Part shown: one piece after another, positions 24,270 to 35,463 of the stretch
Position numbering within the stretch: the first letter of the stretch is position 1
How the letters are laid out: the number at the start of each line of letters is the position of its first letter
Origin: Stomorhina lunata
Lineage: Eukaryota > Arthropoda > Insecta > Diptera > Rhiniidae
Direction: 5' to 3'
DNA length: 64,000 nt
Assembly (NCBI GenBank): GCA_933228675.1
Contig: OW121743.1
Coordinates: 18,745,151-18,809,150 of the forward strand
Made by a program: the position numbers and the translations under genes
Notes under the pieces: generated by a model
What the model was told of the DNA's origin: nothing
The model's input: only the letters and a program-made list of their open reading frames with translations
Database searches by the model: none

Positions 24270-25420
24270 GTTCTATATTCGTAACCGAGATTTCCAAATA
24301 GCTCAGAGAATGCCGAATGCAAATACCCGACTCAATATCCTCGTCGGCGCCACCTTTTGTAAATACCAAACTTCCATGATAATTAAAGAACGCTGCCTTA
24401 AAGCTGTTAAGATTTGTCTAATATGTGACCGTCGTCACGTCTGCATCAGTTCTTGGATCAGGAGCTTGCAAATGGCTAGAAGCACGCCAGCAGATTCCAG
24501 TTCATCTGGAATTTGCTAACTCATCTGCTCTACAGTTATTTGGTGTATACCTGTGACTCGGCACCCACCTAAGAGAGGCAACATATGTAAATGTTAGGTT
24601 AGGTCAGTCATGGAGTGTGGAGATCAAATTCACTTAGACTATAAATCGCTTTGAAAATGCTCTTAAGTTGTCCCGTATCTAAGTCAGGCAGGTCGACAAG
24701 GTCTTCAATACGCAATATGAGATGATATTAAAAAGACTCCTCCTCGTCGCCAAAGCTTCTGCAAAAGTTACTCGTTGCTACTTTCATAACGGACACATGT
24801 AAGGATACATTGGGTTTTGTTAGAACAGTAAAGTTCTTTCTAAACTGGGCCAAATCTGTCTACAACGAATACATCCTCAGACAGATGCCGACTTATCATT
24901 TGCAGAATTACATCCCTTTCTCAGATTAGGAGCTTTTAAATATCTAGAATCATACCAACAGATTCCAGTTCATCCGGATTTGTAAAGTAGCCCGAAAACT
25001 TTCTCTACAGTTCTTTGGTGTATACCTGTAGCTTGGCAATCGCCTAAGAGAGCCTAATGTTAGTCTAATGTTGGCCTCAGAAAGACCGAATCCAGATACT
25101 TAATACAAGCTTGACTATCAGAGATTTAACCTGATGATTGAGCCGAGAGCCATCAGTGTAGAAACTTTTACCAGGAGGTTTGCAAAGAAAAGCCTCAGTT
25201 GTTGCTGTAACTGCGATAATATTGGTAATAACTATCGCAAAAGTGGCAGTCCTTGGTCAGAATCCTAAAATTTCCCTGCCGTTCCGGTGCGAAGAACTGA
25301 CTGCCGAGGGAATGGCCAAGCCTTAGTGAGTGGTGCAGTCAGAGAGTAGCTTGGAAATTTATATAACTTGTTAAGGATTAGACTCTTATCTTAACCTCTA
25401 TTCCATCTTATAGCATTATC
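24270..25420 (-). mobile_element. I/Jockey-like LINE remnants with RNase H start
   Basis: At 25131-25163 the minus strand reads FYTDGSRLNHQ, matching the YTDGS motif with the first catalytic Asp of RNase H domains in I-type LINEs. Neighbouring DNA is degraded. A segment with AGATTCCAGTTCATC and TTTGGTGTATACCTGT occurs twice (about 24,440-24,600 and 24,905-25,065, offset about 467 bp). No intact ORF remains. Confidence 0.6.
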
Positions 25421-25975
25421 GGATTTTCTAGCGCTGCGTACGGCCAGTTGTAATTAATAGATTCTTCATGTTTCCAAGTTACTTGACGTACTTGCATCAA
25501 GTAGCTCAGATCCTATTGCGGTATCCGTAGATTGCCACTTTTATAGACCTTATTTGGATTTCTTTAAATTCATATATTAGTAAGCAATTAGGCCTTCGAT
25601 CTTCATCCGCTTCACCCTATCGACAAACTATTCATTTGTGAGTTGGAAATTTAAAAATACTCGCAGAAGCTTGAGGATTATGGATTTTGAGTTCTCTGAA
25701 ATTGACAGAAATTACGTTAGTGCCTTTGGTGTTTTTCAAAAGTTATTCAAAAACTGCGAAAATAGCGTTACGTAATATGTGAACAGGGCGTTAGTACATT
25801 ATTAGATACTCATGTGGGTTTAAAAGTACAAAATCAAACTCAGAGGGCGAAGTCGATCGGCTCGAAGCCGGCGTTTAGCCGCCGCCAAATTATTTTTTTG
25901 ATATCCAGTCGCCGCCGAAAGACCTACTCTAGGCGGCTCAAATTTTCAGCTGAAGTATTTTCATTTTTAAAGAAT
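25421..25975. other. Unassigned intronic DNA
   Basis: No gene. Includes a GC-rich patch (about 25,850-25,940) with GCCGCC-type triplets, similar in flavour to patches at 26.7 kb. The family is unknown. Confidence 0.4.
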
Positions 25976-26770
25976 ATATCTTTATACCCACCATCAAAAA
26001 GAAAGAATGATGGGTATATTGAGATTGTCATTCCGTTTGTAATTTCCTTTATATTGGCTCAAAAACCAAAAGCGATATATATTCTGAATCCTTATGAAAT
26101 TCTAAGACGATTTAGTGATGTCCGTCTGTCTGTTAAAATCACGATAACGCTAGCTCACTGAAACTTAGTAAAAGCATTGTTCATTTCTGAAAATTTTGGT
26201 ATTGAAATTGGGAAAAATCGGTTGACATTTGACCATAACTCCCGTATAACCTCGTATAGGCTAATCGCATATTTACTAATAAATAGCAAACTATAATAGC
26301 TATAACGATAACATATAGTATATAGAAGTAAACTAGGCAGCATATAAAATTTCATCGAAATCGGTTCACATTTAGCCATAGCTCCCATATAAACAACTTA
26401 TGAAAACAGTCTAAATTTTACCTAAAATACACTTAAATGCCAATAAATCTAAAACAATAACAGATATAACCACTAAATATAGCACAGGGAAGTCTTAGGT
26501 CAATGTGTGTGCAAAAGTTTGTCACAATCGGTCACCATTTGACCATAGTTCCCATATAAAAAACTTACGGAAACACAAAAATACAAAAAGAAAAGGGGAT
26601 TTAAGCGCGATAGCTCCTTCATTTGGCATTTGACCTAAACAGGTTGTAAATATAGACCATATAAGTAAGTAAGTAATCAAGTTGGCTTGAAGCCGGCTCT
26701 TAGCCGCTGTTGGTCCAAGTTACGTCGAGCCGCCGCAGCCGATATTTTGTAGTCGGCTTCGCCCACTGTT
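25976..26770 (+). mobile_element. Dispersed fly-type repeat with terminal hairpin
   Basis: Begins with the hairpin ATACCCACCATC...GATGGGTAT (about 25,984-26,019) and carries GATGTCCGTCTGTCTGTT and two related phrases of the form ACCATA(A/G)(C/T)TCCC(A/G)TATA. Hairpins of the ATACCC...GGGTAT kind followed by GTCCGTCTGTCTG are, from general knowledge, common at the start of abundant fly repeats. The class is unresolved and it is noncoding. Confidence 0.5.
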
Positions 26771-26809
26771 CAGACTAACTAATGGAGACTAACATTCTAC
26801 TGTCAGTTA

Positions 26810-27089
26810 GGCATTATAATGTGATTATAATGTATTATAACGCATTGTAATGCGATTATAATGTATTATATAGCATTATAATACGATTGTGATATATTTA
26901 ACGCATTATAATGCGATTATAATGTTTTATAACGCATTATAATGAGATTATAGTGTATTATAACGCATTATAATGTATTATAACTCATTATAATGCGATT
27001 ACAATGTATAATAACGCATTATAATCTGATTATAAACTTTTATAACGCATTCTAATGCCTTTATAATTTATAAGAACGCATTATAAATC

Positions 27090-27096
<7 letters not shown>
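26810..27096 (-). repeat. 31-bp palindromic satellite, block 1 (inverted)
   Basis: Short degenerate block of the same AT-rich satellite as 28,414-30,990, but in the opposite orientation: GCGATTATAATGTATTATAA here is the reverse complement of the block 2 order. Units are about 31 bp and built from CGCATTATAATGCG-type palindromes. Confidence 0.85.

Positions 27097-27126
<30 letters not shown>
27097..27126. repeat. (AT)n microsatellite
   Basis: A run of alternating A and T of about 30 bases at the edge of satellite block 1. Confidence 0.95.
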
Positions 27127-27131
<5 letters not shown>

Positions 27132-27809
27132 CTCTTCTAACTGCTACTAAGCGATTACCCTTAATATCTTTTTCACAAACTTTTTTAAATAAGTTCTAAT
27201 TAAATTCTTCAACCCAGAGCCATTTCTATCCAATTACTTTCATTTATTTGTTTTATGGTTTTAGAATGTGTTTGAAATTTTTAATTAACTGAAATATTTT
27301 TTTCTTTTTTTTTGCAATGACCAAATAAATAAACACAAAATATCGTTATACCATAAGAGTGACAAAATTAAATGAAATTTAATTATTGAATTTAAAATAA
27401 ACAATAACAAAACAATTCCATATCATTTACAATAAAAACAAAATTTTAGATCTAAACAAATAAAAAAAATGTGATGTAAACAAAATGATGACGACAATGC
27501 GACACAATTATTGAAATTTTTTTTGAAATGAAAAATAAAATAAAGTATTTTAACTAACACTTCCGTTCGAATGAGATTTTGCAACGAAAAAAAGTGGAAG
27601 AATGGGGACACAATGTAGAAAAAAATTAATGCAAATAAAGATATAATAATCTCTAAATAAAGTAAGAAGAACAAATTATAGGAAAGAATTTGAATGTGGT
27701 ATATGTAAGGGGGAGTTGCATTCAATTTAATAAAATACAGTTCAAAAATTTTTTTGGTTTTAATTTTTCTTTAAATTGTCAACACTATTTTTTGTGTTGC
27801 CAGACTTAC
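27127..27809. other. AT-rich intron DNA downstream of the 27.8-kb exon
   Basis: AT-rich intronic DNA (in transcript order, just after the donor at 27809). No repeat family recognised. A 100-codon minus-strand ORF here is hydrophobic because of A/T bias and is not supported. Confidence 0.5.
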
Positions 27810-27983
27810 CGTTGCATCTTTGGATTTTTGTCGAATACTGGATTTACCATCGATCACAATATTTGCATTAACAAATTCAACATCACATGGTGAGGGTGGA
27901 CACATCGAGAAATCATCATAATCCATATCCGTGGAAGTCTCCACCGATAAATCACCCAATAAAACGAAACCAGATTCATTTGG
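27810..27983 (-). CDS. 5'-most recognised coding exon (58 codons)
   Basis: Internal exon bounded by the acceptor CATTGCAG before 27983 and the donor ACG|GTAAGT at 27810. Its 174 bases are 58 whole codons: it starts PNESGFVLLGDLSVE, continues with an acidic DMDYDDFSMCPPSP stretch and ends SSIRQKSKDAT. Phase 0 at both ends joins directly to FRVQF in the next exon. The acceptor means that at least one more exon lies to the right. I found none between 27,984 and 64,000, so the start codon is not in view or the first exon is very short. The exon sits between two opposite-facing blocks of the same satellite. Confidence 0.8.
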
Positions 27984-28413
27984 CTGCAATGAAAAAAGAC
28001 AAGAAAAATAAATAAATTAATAAAAATTACAATAAAGAAAAATCTGCTTAAGTAATTAAAATAAAAATCTCGTTACAAGGTCATTTTTATGATCTGAAAC
28101 CCTAGACTTTAAGAAACTGAATTTAAATAAAACTGCATCATCATGAAAAGTGATCTTGAATCTTGACATCATGTCAGTGTTGCTGATGTGGCTTATAATT
28201 ATAAAGATGACGATGATCATGAATGATCATGTACAAATATATGTAGATCATCTTTATGGTTATAAAGTAGAGAGGGAGTAAGTATGTGTAAAAAAAAACC
28301 TTTAAACAACAATTTAATTAAAATGTTTTAAACAAAAGATCAGCACAGCGGCCAGGCACTGATCTTCGTCAGGGGTTTAAAGGAATGAAATCCCTTAATT
28401 ATTATTACATTAA
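27984..28413 (-). other. Intron DNA upstream of the 27.8-kb exon
   Basis: AT-rich DNA between the acceptor and the main 31-bp satellite block. It contains short palindromes around GATCATGAATGATCATG (about 28,216-28,232). No additional exon with a phase-0 donor was found. Confidence 0.45.
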
Positions 28414-30990
28414 AATGTTTATAATAAAACATAATCGCATTATTATGCGTTATAATACATTATTACTGAATTATAGTACATTACAATCGCATTATAATGC
28501 CGTATAATATATTATAACAACATTATAATGCGTAATAATTTATTGTAATCGCAATATAATGTATTATAAAACATTATTACCGCATTATAATGCGTTAGAA
28601 TATATTATAATCGCATTATGATGCGTTATAATGCATTATAATGCATTATAATGCATTATTATCGCATTATGCGTTATAACGCATTATAATCGCATTATAA
28701 TCGGTTAAAATACATTACAATCGCATTATAATGCGTTATAATACATTATACTCACATTACAATGCGCTATAATATATTATAATCGCATTATAATGGGTAA
28801 AAATACATCACAATCGCATTATAATACATTATAATTGCATTATAATGCGTTATAAAATATTATAATCGCATTATAATGCCGCATAATACATTATAACAAC
28901 ATTATAATGAGTAATAATTTATTGTAATCGCAATATAATATATTATAAAACATTATTACCGCATTATAATGCGTTAGAATATATTATAATCGCATTATGA
29001 TGCGTTATAATGCATTATAATCGCATTATAATGTGTTCTAATACATTATAATCGCATTATAATGGGTTAAAATACATAACAATCGCATTATAATGCGTTA
29101 TAATACATTATACTCACATTATAATGCGCTATAATATATTATAATCGCATTATAATGGGTTAAAATACATTACAATCGCATTATAATACATTATACTCAC
29201 ATTATAATGCGCTATAATATATTATAATCGCATTATAATGCGTTATAATAAATAATAATCGTATTAAAAAGCGTTATAATACATTATAATTGCATTATAA
29301 TGCGTTATAAAATATTATAATCGCATTATAATGCCGCATAATACATTATAACAACATTATAATGAGTAATAATTTATTGTAATCGCAATATAATGTATTA
29401 TAAAACATTATTACCGCATTATAATGCGTTAGAATATATTATAATAGCATTATGATGCGTTATAATGCATTATAATCGCATTATAATGCGTTATAATACA
29501 TTATAATCGCATTATAATGGGTTAAAATACATTACAATCGCATTATAATGCGTTATAATACATTATACTCACATTTGATACGCTATAATATATTATAATC
29601 GCATTATGATGCGTTATAATGCATTATAATCGCATTATAATGTGTTATAATACATTATAATCGCATTATAATTGGTTATAATACATAACAATTGCATTAT
29701 AATGCGCTATAATATATTATAATCGCATTATAATGGGTTAAAATACATTACAATCGCATTATAATACATTATACTCACATTATAATGCGCTATAATATAT
29801 TATAATCGCATTATAATGCGTTATAATAAATAATAATCGTATTAAAAAGCGTTATAATACATTATAATTGCATTATAATGCGTTATAAAATATTATAATC
29901 GCATTATAATGCCGCATAATACATTATAACAACATTATAATGAGTAATAATTTGTTGTAATCGCAATATAATGTATTATAAAACATTATTACCGCATTAT
30001 AATGCGTTAGAATATATTATAATAGCATTATGATGCGTTATAATGCATTATAATCGCATTATAATGCGTTATAATACATTATAATCGCATTATAATGGGT
30101 TAAAATACATTACAATCGCATTATAATGCGTTATAATACATTATACTCACATTTGATACGCTATAATATATTATAATCGCATTATGATGCGTTATAATGC
30201 ATTATAATCGCATTATAATGCGTTATAATACATTATAATTGGTTATAATACATAACAATTGCATTATAATGCGTTATAATACATTATACTCACATTATAG
30301 TGCGCTATAATATATTATAATCGCATTATAATGGGTTAAAATACATTACAATCGCATTATAATACATTATACTCACATTATAATGCGCTATAATATATTA
30401 TAATCGCATGATAATGCGTTATAATAAATAATAATCGTATTAAAAAGCGTTATAATACATTATAATTGCATTATAATGCGTTATAAAATATTATAATCGC
30501 ATTATAATGCCGCATAATACATTATAACAACATTATAATGAGTAATAATTTGTTGTAATCGCAATATAATGTATTATAAAACATTATTACCGCATTATAA
30601 TGCGTTAGAATATATTATAATAGCATTATGATGCGTTATAATGCATTATAATCGCATTATAATGCGTTATAATACATTATAATCGCATTATAATGGGTTA
30701 AAATACATTACAATCGCATTATAATGCCTTATAGCACATTATAATCCCATTATAATAGATTATAATAGCATTATATTGAGTTATAACACATTATAATCGC
30801 ATTTGAATGCTTTATAATACTTTAATGAGTTATATTACATTATAATTGCATTATACTGCGGTGTGAAACATTATAATCGCATTTTAACGCGTTATAATAA
30901 CTATAATCGCATTAGAATGCGTAATAATACATTATAATCGCATTATAACGCGTTTTAATATACTATAACCACATTTCAATGCTTTATAAT
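28414..30990 (+). repeat. 31-bp palindromic satellite, block 2 (~2.6 kb)
   Basis: Tandem array of about 31-bp units built from CGCATTATAATGCG, GTTATAATACATTATAAT and close variants. A higher-order repeat is visible: the variant phrase AATAATAATCGTATTAAAAA recurs at 29,251, 29,829 and 30,427 (offsets 578 and 598, about 19 units), with its neighbours in the same order. Each unit contains perfect self-complementary 12- to 14-mers, so the DNA is likely to unwind or extrude cruciforms. It is noncoding. Confidence 0.95.
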
Positions 30991-31019
30991 CATAGATGGG
31001 CATAACGCACATAAATATC

Positions 31020-31520
31020 CAATTAATTTTGAATCATTTTATTCACATGATCAAATGCATAGTTTACAGTTCAATTTATTTTGAATCATTTTTAGAAATT
31101 GGTCATAAATGCACAGTTTACGATTTAATTAACTTTAAGTAATTTTAAGTGGCGCCATCTGTCGCAAATCACTCATACTAAGAAATATTTGTCGGCTCAT
31201 CCGCAACAAGTTTGTTAAAGATCATAGCATGATCAAATGTGCAGATTACGATTTAATTCACTTTGAGTAATTTTCAGTGGCGCCACCTGCTGGAAATTAT
31301 TCATACAAACTAAGAAACCTTCGTTGGCTCATGCGTAACAACTTTGCTTAAGATCATAGCATGATCAAATACACAGTTTACGATTTAATACACATTGATT
31401 AAATCTCGGTGGCGCCACCTGTCGGTTATTGATCATAACAATTAAGAAACCTTCGTCGGCTCATGCGCTTTCTAAAGATCATAACATGATCAAATGCATA
31501 GTTTACTATTCTATAAAGCA
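31020..31520. repeat. ~130-bp tandem repeat, 3-4 copies
   Basis: Phrases such as AGTGGCGCCACCTG, CGTCGGCTCATGCG and AGATCATAGCATGATCAAAT recur. GGCGCC lies at 31,151, 31,279 and 31,411, giving units of 128-132 bp. Copies have diverged. No coding function is seen. Confidence 0.85.
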
Positions 31521-32105
31521 CATACATACAGACAAACATTCATTTGTTCAAAAGTTATAACATTACCAATAGTTCCAATTTTTATCCCCTAATCTTAAAA
31601 ATGTTCAATTTACATATTTGGTACTTCTTTGGTACCAATTGCATTCAGTACATTTTATAAAAGCGCAGTAAACATATTGTTTCCATTCATATTACTTAAT
31701 GAGATTTTAAGTTATCATCTTATCCCTTTTTTACCCATTTTGGCCCCCGATATCAAGAAAGTTCCAAATACGTGTTCAAACTTTTTTTCACGTTTATTGG
31801 TTCTAGTATAAAGTTCCTTTCTCTATTTTTTGTTGGTTCAAAAGATAAGTATGGGTCAAAAAAGTACAAAAAAACTACTTTTACCACTTTTTACTATCGG
31901 GCATAGTTTCAAAAAAGTACTAAACACATGTCCACTTATTTAAATTTTGTTTCTATACCTATTACTTTTGGAGATCTAACGTTTTTGATTTTTTCCCCCT
32001 TAGAGGCAAAGTTTCCAAAAGTCCCTTCTTACTCGACCTATGCATCAAAAAAGTTACCCTCTGTTCAAATTTTATCAAAATCGTTAGAGCCGTTTTCGAG
32101 ATAGC
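31521..32105. other. Noncoding DNA, possibly Helitron body
   Basis: No ORF. It lies upstream of a Helitron-type 3' end (33,181-33,209) and may belong to that element, but no 5' end was found. Confidence 0.35.
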
Positions 32106-32670
32106 CATCTCAAGTGGGCGTGACCCCTCCCATTTAAGTCAAATATTAAAAATTACAAATATGGATGACCGAACCGACCAATTTTTCTCAAACTTAGAAA
32201 GTGTGTTAAGGTGTGACCGGTGCATAAAATAGTCCAGGTCTTTTTTTTTGGTAAAAATAGGCCGGGGTTTTTTGTTAAGTCTCAAGTGAGCGTGACCCCT
32301 TCCATATAAGTGAGATATTAAAAATGACAAATATGGATTACCGAACTGAGTGATTTTTCTGAAATTTAGACAGTATGTTAAGGTGTGACAGGTGGTAAAA
32401 AAAGATTAGGTTTTTTTTTTAAATCTCAAGTGGACGTGACCCCTCCAATATTAAAAATGGCAAATATGGATGACCGATTTTTTAGAAATTTTGACTGTAT
32501 GTTAAGGTGTGACCGGTAGGTAAAATAGGTCAGGCTTTTTTCGAAATCTCAGTATGTTAAGGTGTGATAGGTGGTAAAAAAAGTTGTTTTTTTTTTAAAT
32601 CTCAAGTTGGCGAGACCCCTCCCATATAAGTCAAATATTAAAAATGACAAATATGGATGATAAGATCAAA
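32106..32670. repeat. Degenerate tandem repeat with GTTAAGGTGTGAC core
   Basis: TCAAGTGGGCGTGACCCCTC, AAATATGGATGACCGA and GTTAAGGTGTGAC recur in order. The GTTAAGG core is at 32,205, 32,377, 32,501 and 32,555. Spacing falls from 172 to 124 to 54 bp, so successive copies are increasingly deleted. Confidence 0.8.
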
Positions 32671-32869
32671 ACGATTTAACTGAATAAGTTAAAGTTTTAA
32701 ATGAGGATATTTTCATACTATAGGATAGTTTTTCGCTTTTTAAATTTTTTGAAAATTGACCAAGGAGGACCTGGGAATCAAAAAATGGGGATAAAATTCC
32801 CATTTTTTAAATTACATCACTTGAGAACGGCTGGACAGATGAAGACATTTTTTTTTCTAAATGTGAAGG

Positions 32870-33010
32870 TAGTTTGATGATTTTTTGACGATTGCTTGAT
32901 GATTGTTTGACTGATGACTGTTCAATGATTTTTAATGATTGTTCGATAATTGTTTCATGATTGACTGACGATTGTTTGACGGTTATTTGATTACTATTTG
33001 ACGATTTTTT
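32870..33010. repeat. Short GATTGTTTGA-type repeat
   Basis: About 14 degenerate copies of a 10- to 12-bp motif (GATTGTTTGA, GACGATTGTTTGA and so on). The minus-strand ORF across it (KQSSVNHETIIEQSLK and so on) is just this repeat translated. Confidence 0.75.
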
Positions 33011-33180
33011 GATAGTTTTTTGATAATCTATAAATAAAAACAATATATTCGCCTCTGTTTGTCTGTTGTTTGATATTTATGGGTCCATTGCTCGGAAATG
33101 TTTAAAGCATACATTAATGTGGAGTACTGCCATTCATATAATAAAAAAATATTTTATAATTGTTAATTTTTTACTATCAT

Positions 33181-33209
33181 CCCGGGCAACGCCGGGTCAA
33201 AGCAGCTAG
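33181..33209 (+). mobile_element. Helitron-type 3' terminus
   Basis: CCCGGGCAACGCCGGG forms a small GC hairpin. Ten bases later comes CTAG followed by T, which fits the CTRR|T end of Helitrons, whose 3' ends carry a hairpin about 10-12 bases before the terminus. The GC-rich hairpin stands out in very AT-rich DNA. The 5' end and any Rep/helicase ORF were not found, so this is a non-autonomous or truncated copy extending an unknown distance to the left. Confidence 0.7.
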
Positions 33210-33269
33210 TAATTTATGATAAAATGAATTTAAATTTATAATAATCTCATAATTACTTTAATCCTTAAT

Positions 33270-34350
33270 CGATATATACACCATTTTCAATTGAAATTGA
33301 GAATTTTCAATTGAAAATGAGAAATTTTCAATTGAAATTGAGAATTTTCATTTGAAATTGAGAAATTTTCAATTGAAATTGAGAATTTTCAATTAAAAAT
33401 GAGAAATTTTCAATTGAAATTGAGAAAACACTAATTGGAAATGAGAAACATTCAGTTCAAATTGAGAAATTTTTAATTGAAATTGGGAATTTTTGAATTG
33501 AAATTGAGAAAAGCCCAATTGAAAATGAGAAATTTTCAATTGAAATTGAGAATTTTTAAATTGAAATTGAGAATTTTTCAATTGAAATTGAGAAAAGCAC
33601 AATTGAAAATGAGGTTGAATTTGTTAATTGAAATTGAGAAGTTTTCAATTGAAAATGAGAATTTTTCAATTGAAAATGAGAAATTTTCAATTGAAATTGA
33701 GAAATTTTCAATTGAAATTGAGAAATTTTAAATTTAAATTGAGAATTTTTCAATTGAAATTGAGAACACCCCAAGTGGAATTTCAACATCATTTTCAATT
33801 TAGGTTTTCTCAATTTCAATTCTAAAATTCTCAATTTCAATTGAAAATTTCTCATTTTCAATAGAAAATTTCTCATTTTCAATTGAAAATTTCTCATTTT
33901 CATTTGAAAATTTCTCAATTCCAATTGAAAATTTCTCAATTTCAATTAAAAAAACCAACCTCATTTTCAATTGGGCTTTTCTCAATTTCAATTGAAAAAT
34001 TCTCAATTTAAATTTACAAATTCTCAATTTCAATTGAAAATTTCTCATTTCCAATTGGGATTTTCTCAATTTCAATTTACAAATTCTCATTTTCAATTGA
34101 AAAATTCTCAATTTCAATTGAAAATTTCTCAATTTAAATTGAAAATTTCTCATTTTCAACTGAAAATTCTCAATTTCAATTGAATATTTCTCAATTTCAA
34201 TTGAAAAGTCTCAATTTCAATTGAAAATTTCTCAATTTCAATTGAAAATTCTCAATTCCAATTGAATATTTCTCAATTTCAATTGAAAATTCTCAATTTC
34301 AATTGAAAAATTCTCAATTCAATTTGAAAATTTCTCAATTACAATTGAAA
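33270..34350. repeat. ~21-23-bp minisatellite arranged as a 1-kb inverted repeat
   Basis: The left half (33,270-33,775) reads AATTTTCAATTGAAATTGAG repeatedly. The right half (33,790-34,350) reads its complement, CTCAATTTCAATTGAAAATT. Distinctive variants also mirror each other, for example GAAAAGCACAATTGAAAATG near 33,592 against CATTTTCAATTGGGCTTTTC near 33,962. Unequal unit lengths make the ORFs on both strands (QLKISQFQLKN-type) appear by chance. The two halves could fold into one long hairpin. Confidence 0.9.
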
Positions 34351-34386
34351 ATGGTGTAGTAATGGAAGAAAATTGTGAAGGAAGTT

Positions 34387-34474
34387 AAAACCTATGACTT
34401 TTCTTTAGAAATACAAGTCTACTGCTATATTAATAGCAGTAGAGTTGTATTTTTAGAGTAAAGTCATAGGTTTT
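34387..34474. repeat. 88-bp hairpin with tiny loop
   Basis: AAAACCTATGACTTTTCTTT and onward pairs with its inverted copy ending AAAGTCATAGGTTTT. The arms are about 43 bp with roughly five mismatches and only two to three unpaired bases at the turn. Confidence 0.9.
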
Positions 34475-34475
34475 G

Positions 34476-34536
34476 GCAGAGCTGATAAGTAATGATGTTA
34501 ATAGCCTATTAACATTACATTACTTAACAGCTCTGC
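34476..34536. repeat. 61-bp hairpin adjacent to the previous one
   Basis: GCAGAGCTGATAAGTAATG... at 34,476 is inverted as ...CATTACTTAACAGCTCTGC ending at 34,536. The stem is about 30 bp with few mismatches. It starts two bases after the 34,387-34,474 hairpin. Confidence 0.9.
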
Positions 34537-35463
34537 AAAAGTTATGCTGTTTACAGAACTACAGACAATTGTTACAGTAATAATAACAATAAAAATTTGC
34601 AAATGATATTGTTGGTGCTGGTGCTACTGTTTAATTCAAATGTTCAGTCATTGTTTTAATTTCTAAAAAAAAAATATAAAGAGCAATTGTTTTTTTTTTT
34701 TTGAAAGTTTGATGTAAAGATATTCGAAAAAGCACATGTTTTTGTATGTAAAAAAAAAAACTCATGTTTATCAATTGTTTATAGTCTTGCGACTCCCTCT
34801 TTATGATCTCCCCTCTATAATCTCTATCTCTGTGTCATTGTCTTGGCTTAATTATATTACATTACCCACAAACCCATAAATATGGCAAAATTTGCTATAA
34901 AAAAAACACCAAGTGAAGATCAGTCATTCAACACCATAAGAGGAGCAATTTTGTTACAGTTGGGCCTGAGCTGTATCTTGTCACTCATCATTTATTTGTA
35001 AAACAAAGCTCCTTAACAAAGGCAAATTATTTATTTATGCACAAATCTTTAATTGTAACAGGGCGGCAACAATAATAATAAAAATTAAGACATTTATGGC
35101 AGAGCTTTTTGCTGCTACTGCTGTCAGTCAAGCAATTTGACCTTGCTTTGTTTATGTTTAGTTTAGAAGTCAAGTGTTGCCAACCAATACAAAGTTGCCA
35201 ACTTTTGGCAAAACATAACCTTTAAAAATGTGCATTAAAGAAAATTGTAAGAGAATTTTGTAAGCAAATTCTAAGCAATTTATTGATTTTATTGAAGTGT
35301 GCCAAATAAATAAAATTGTTATTTGTATTTATTAACAAAAATTTTAAATTTTTTCTAACTTCTCTGGAATGCAGTTGCAAGTGGTTTATAACAAAAAAAT
35401 TTTTATTGTGAAAAATCGTGATTTAAAAGTTGTTTTTAAAAGTGGTTACAAAATACAAATATA
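34537..35463. other. Unique noncoding DNA
   Basis: Less repetitive DNA with mixed composition (for example 34,790-35,210), no ORF and no transposon ends. It may hold ancestral intron sequence. Confidence 0.4.

Larger units (their letters stand above)
22412..27809 (-). other. Intron of ~5.4 kb loaded with mobile elements
   Basis: Minus-strand intron with donor GTAAGT (at 27809) and acceptor CAG (at 22412). It contains a MITE (22847-23208), RTE- and I-like LINE pieces (23.6-25.4 kb), a hairpin-bounded repeat (about 25.98 kb) and the first block of the 31-bp satellite (26.8-27.1 kb). Confidence 0.7.

Noticed and set aside
28414..30990. CRISPR-like regular repeats
   Set aside because: No unique spacers; units are continuous, palindromic AT-rich satellite in eukaryotic DNA.
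33393..34183. ORFs with QLKISQFQLKN-type repeats on both strands
   Set aside because: They are the palindromic minisatellite translated; both strands give the same kind of peptide.
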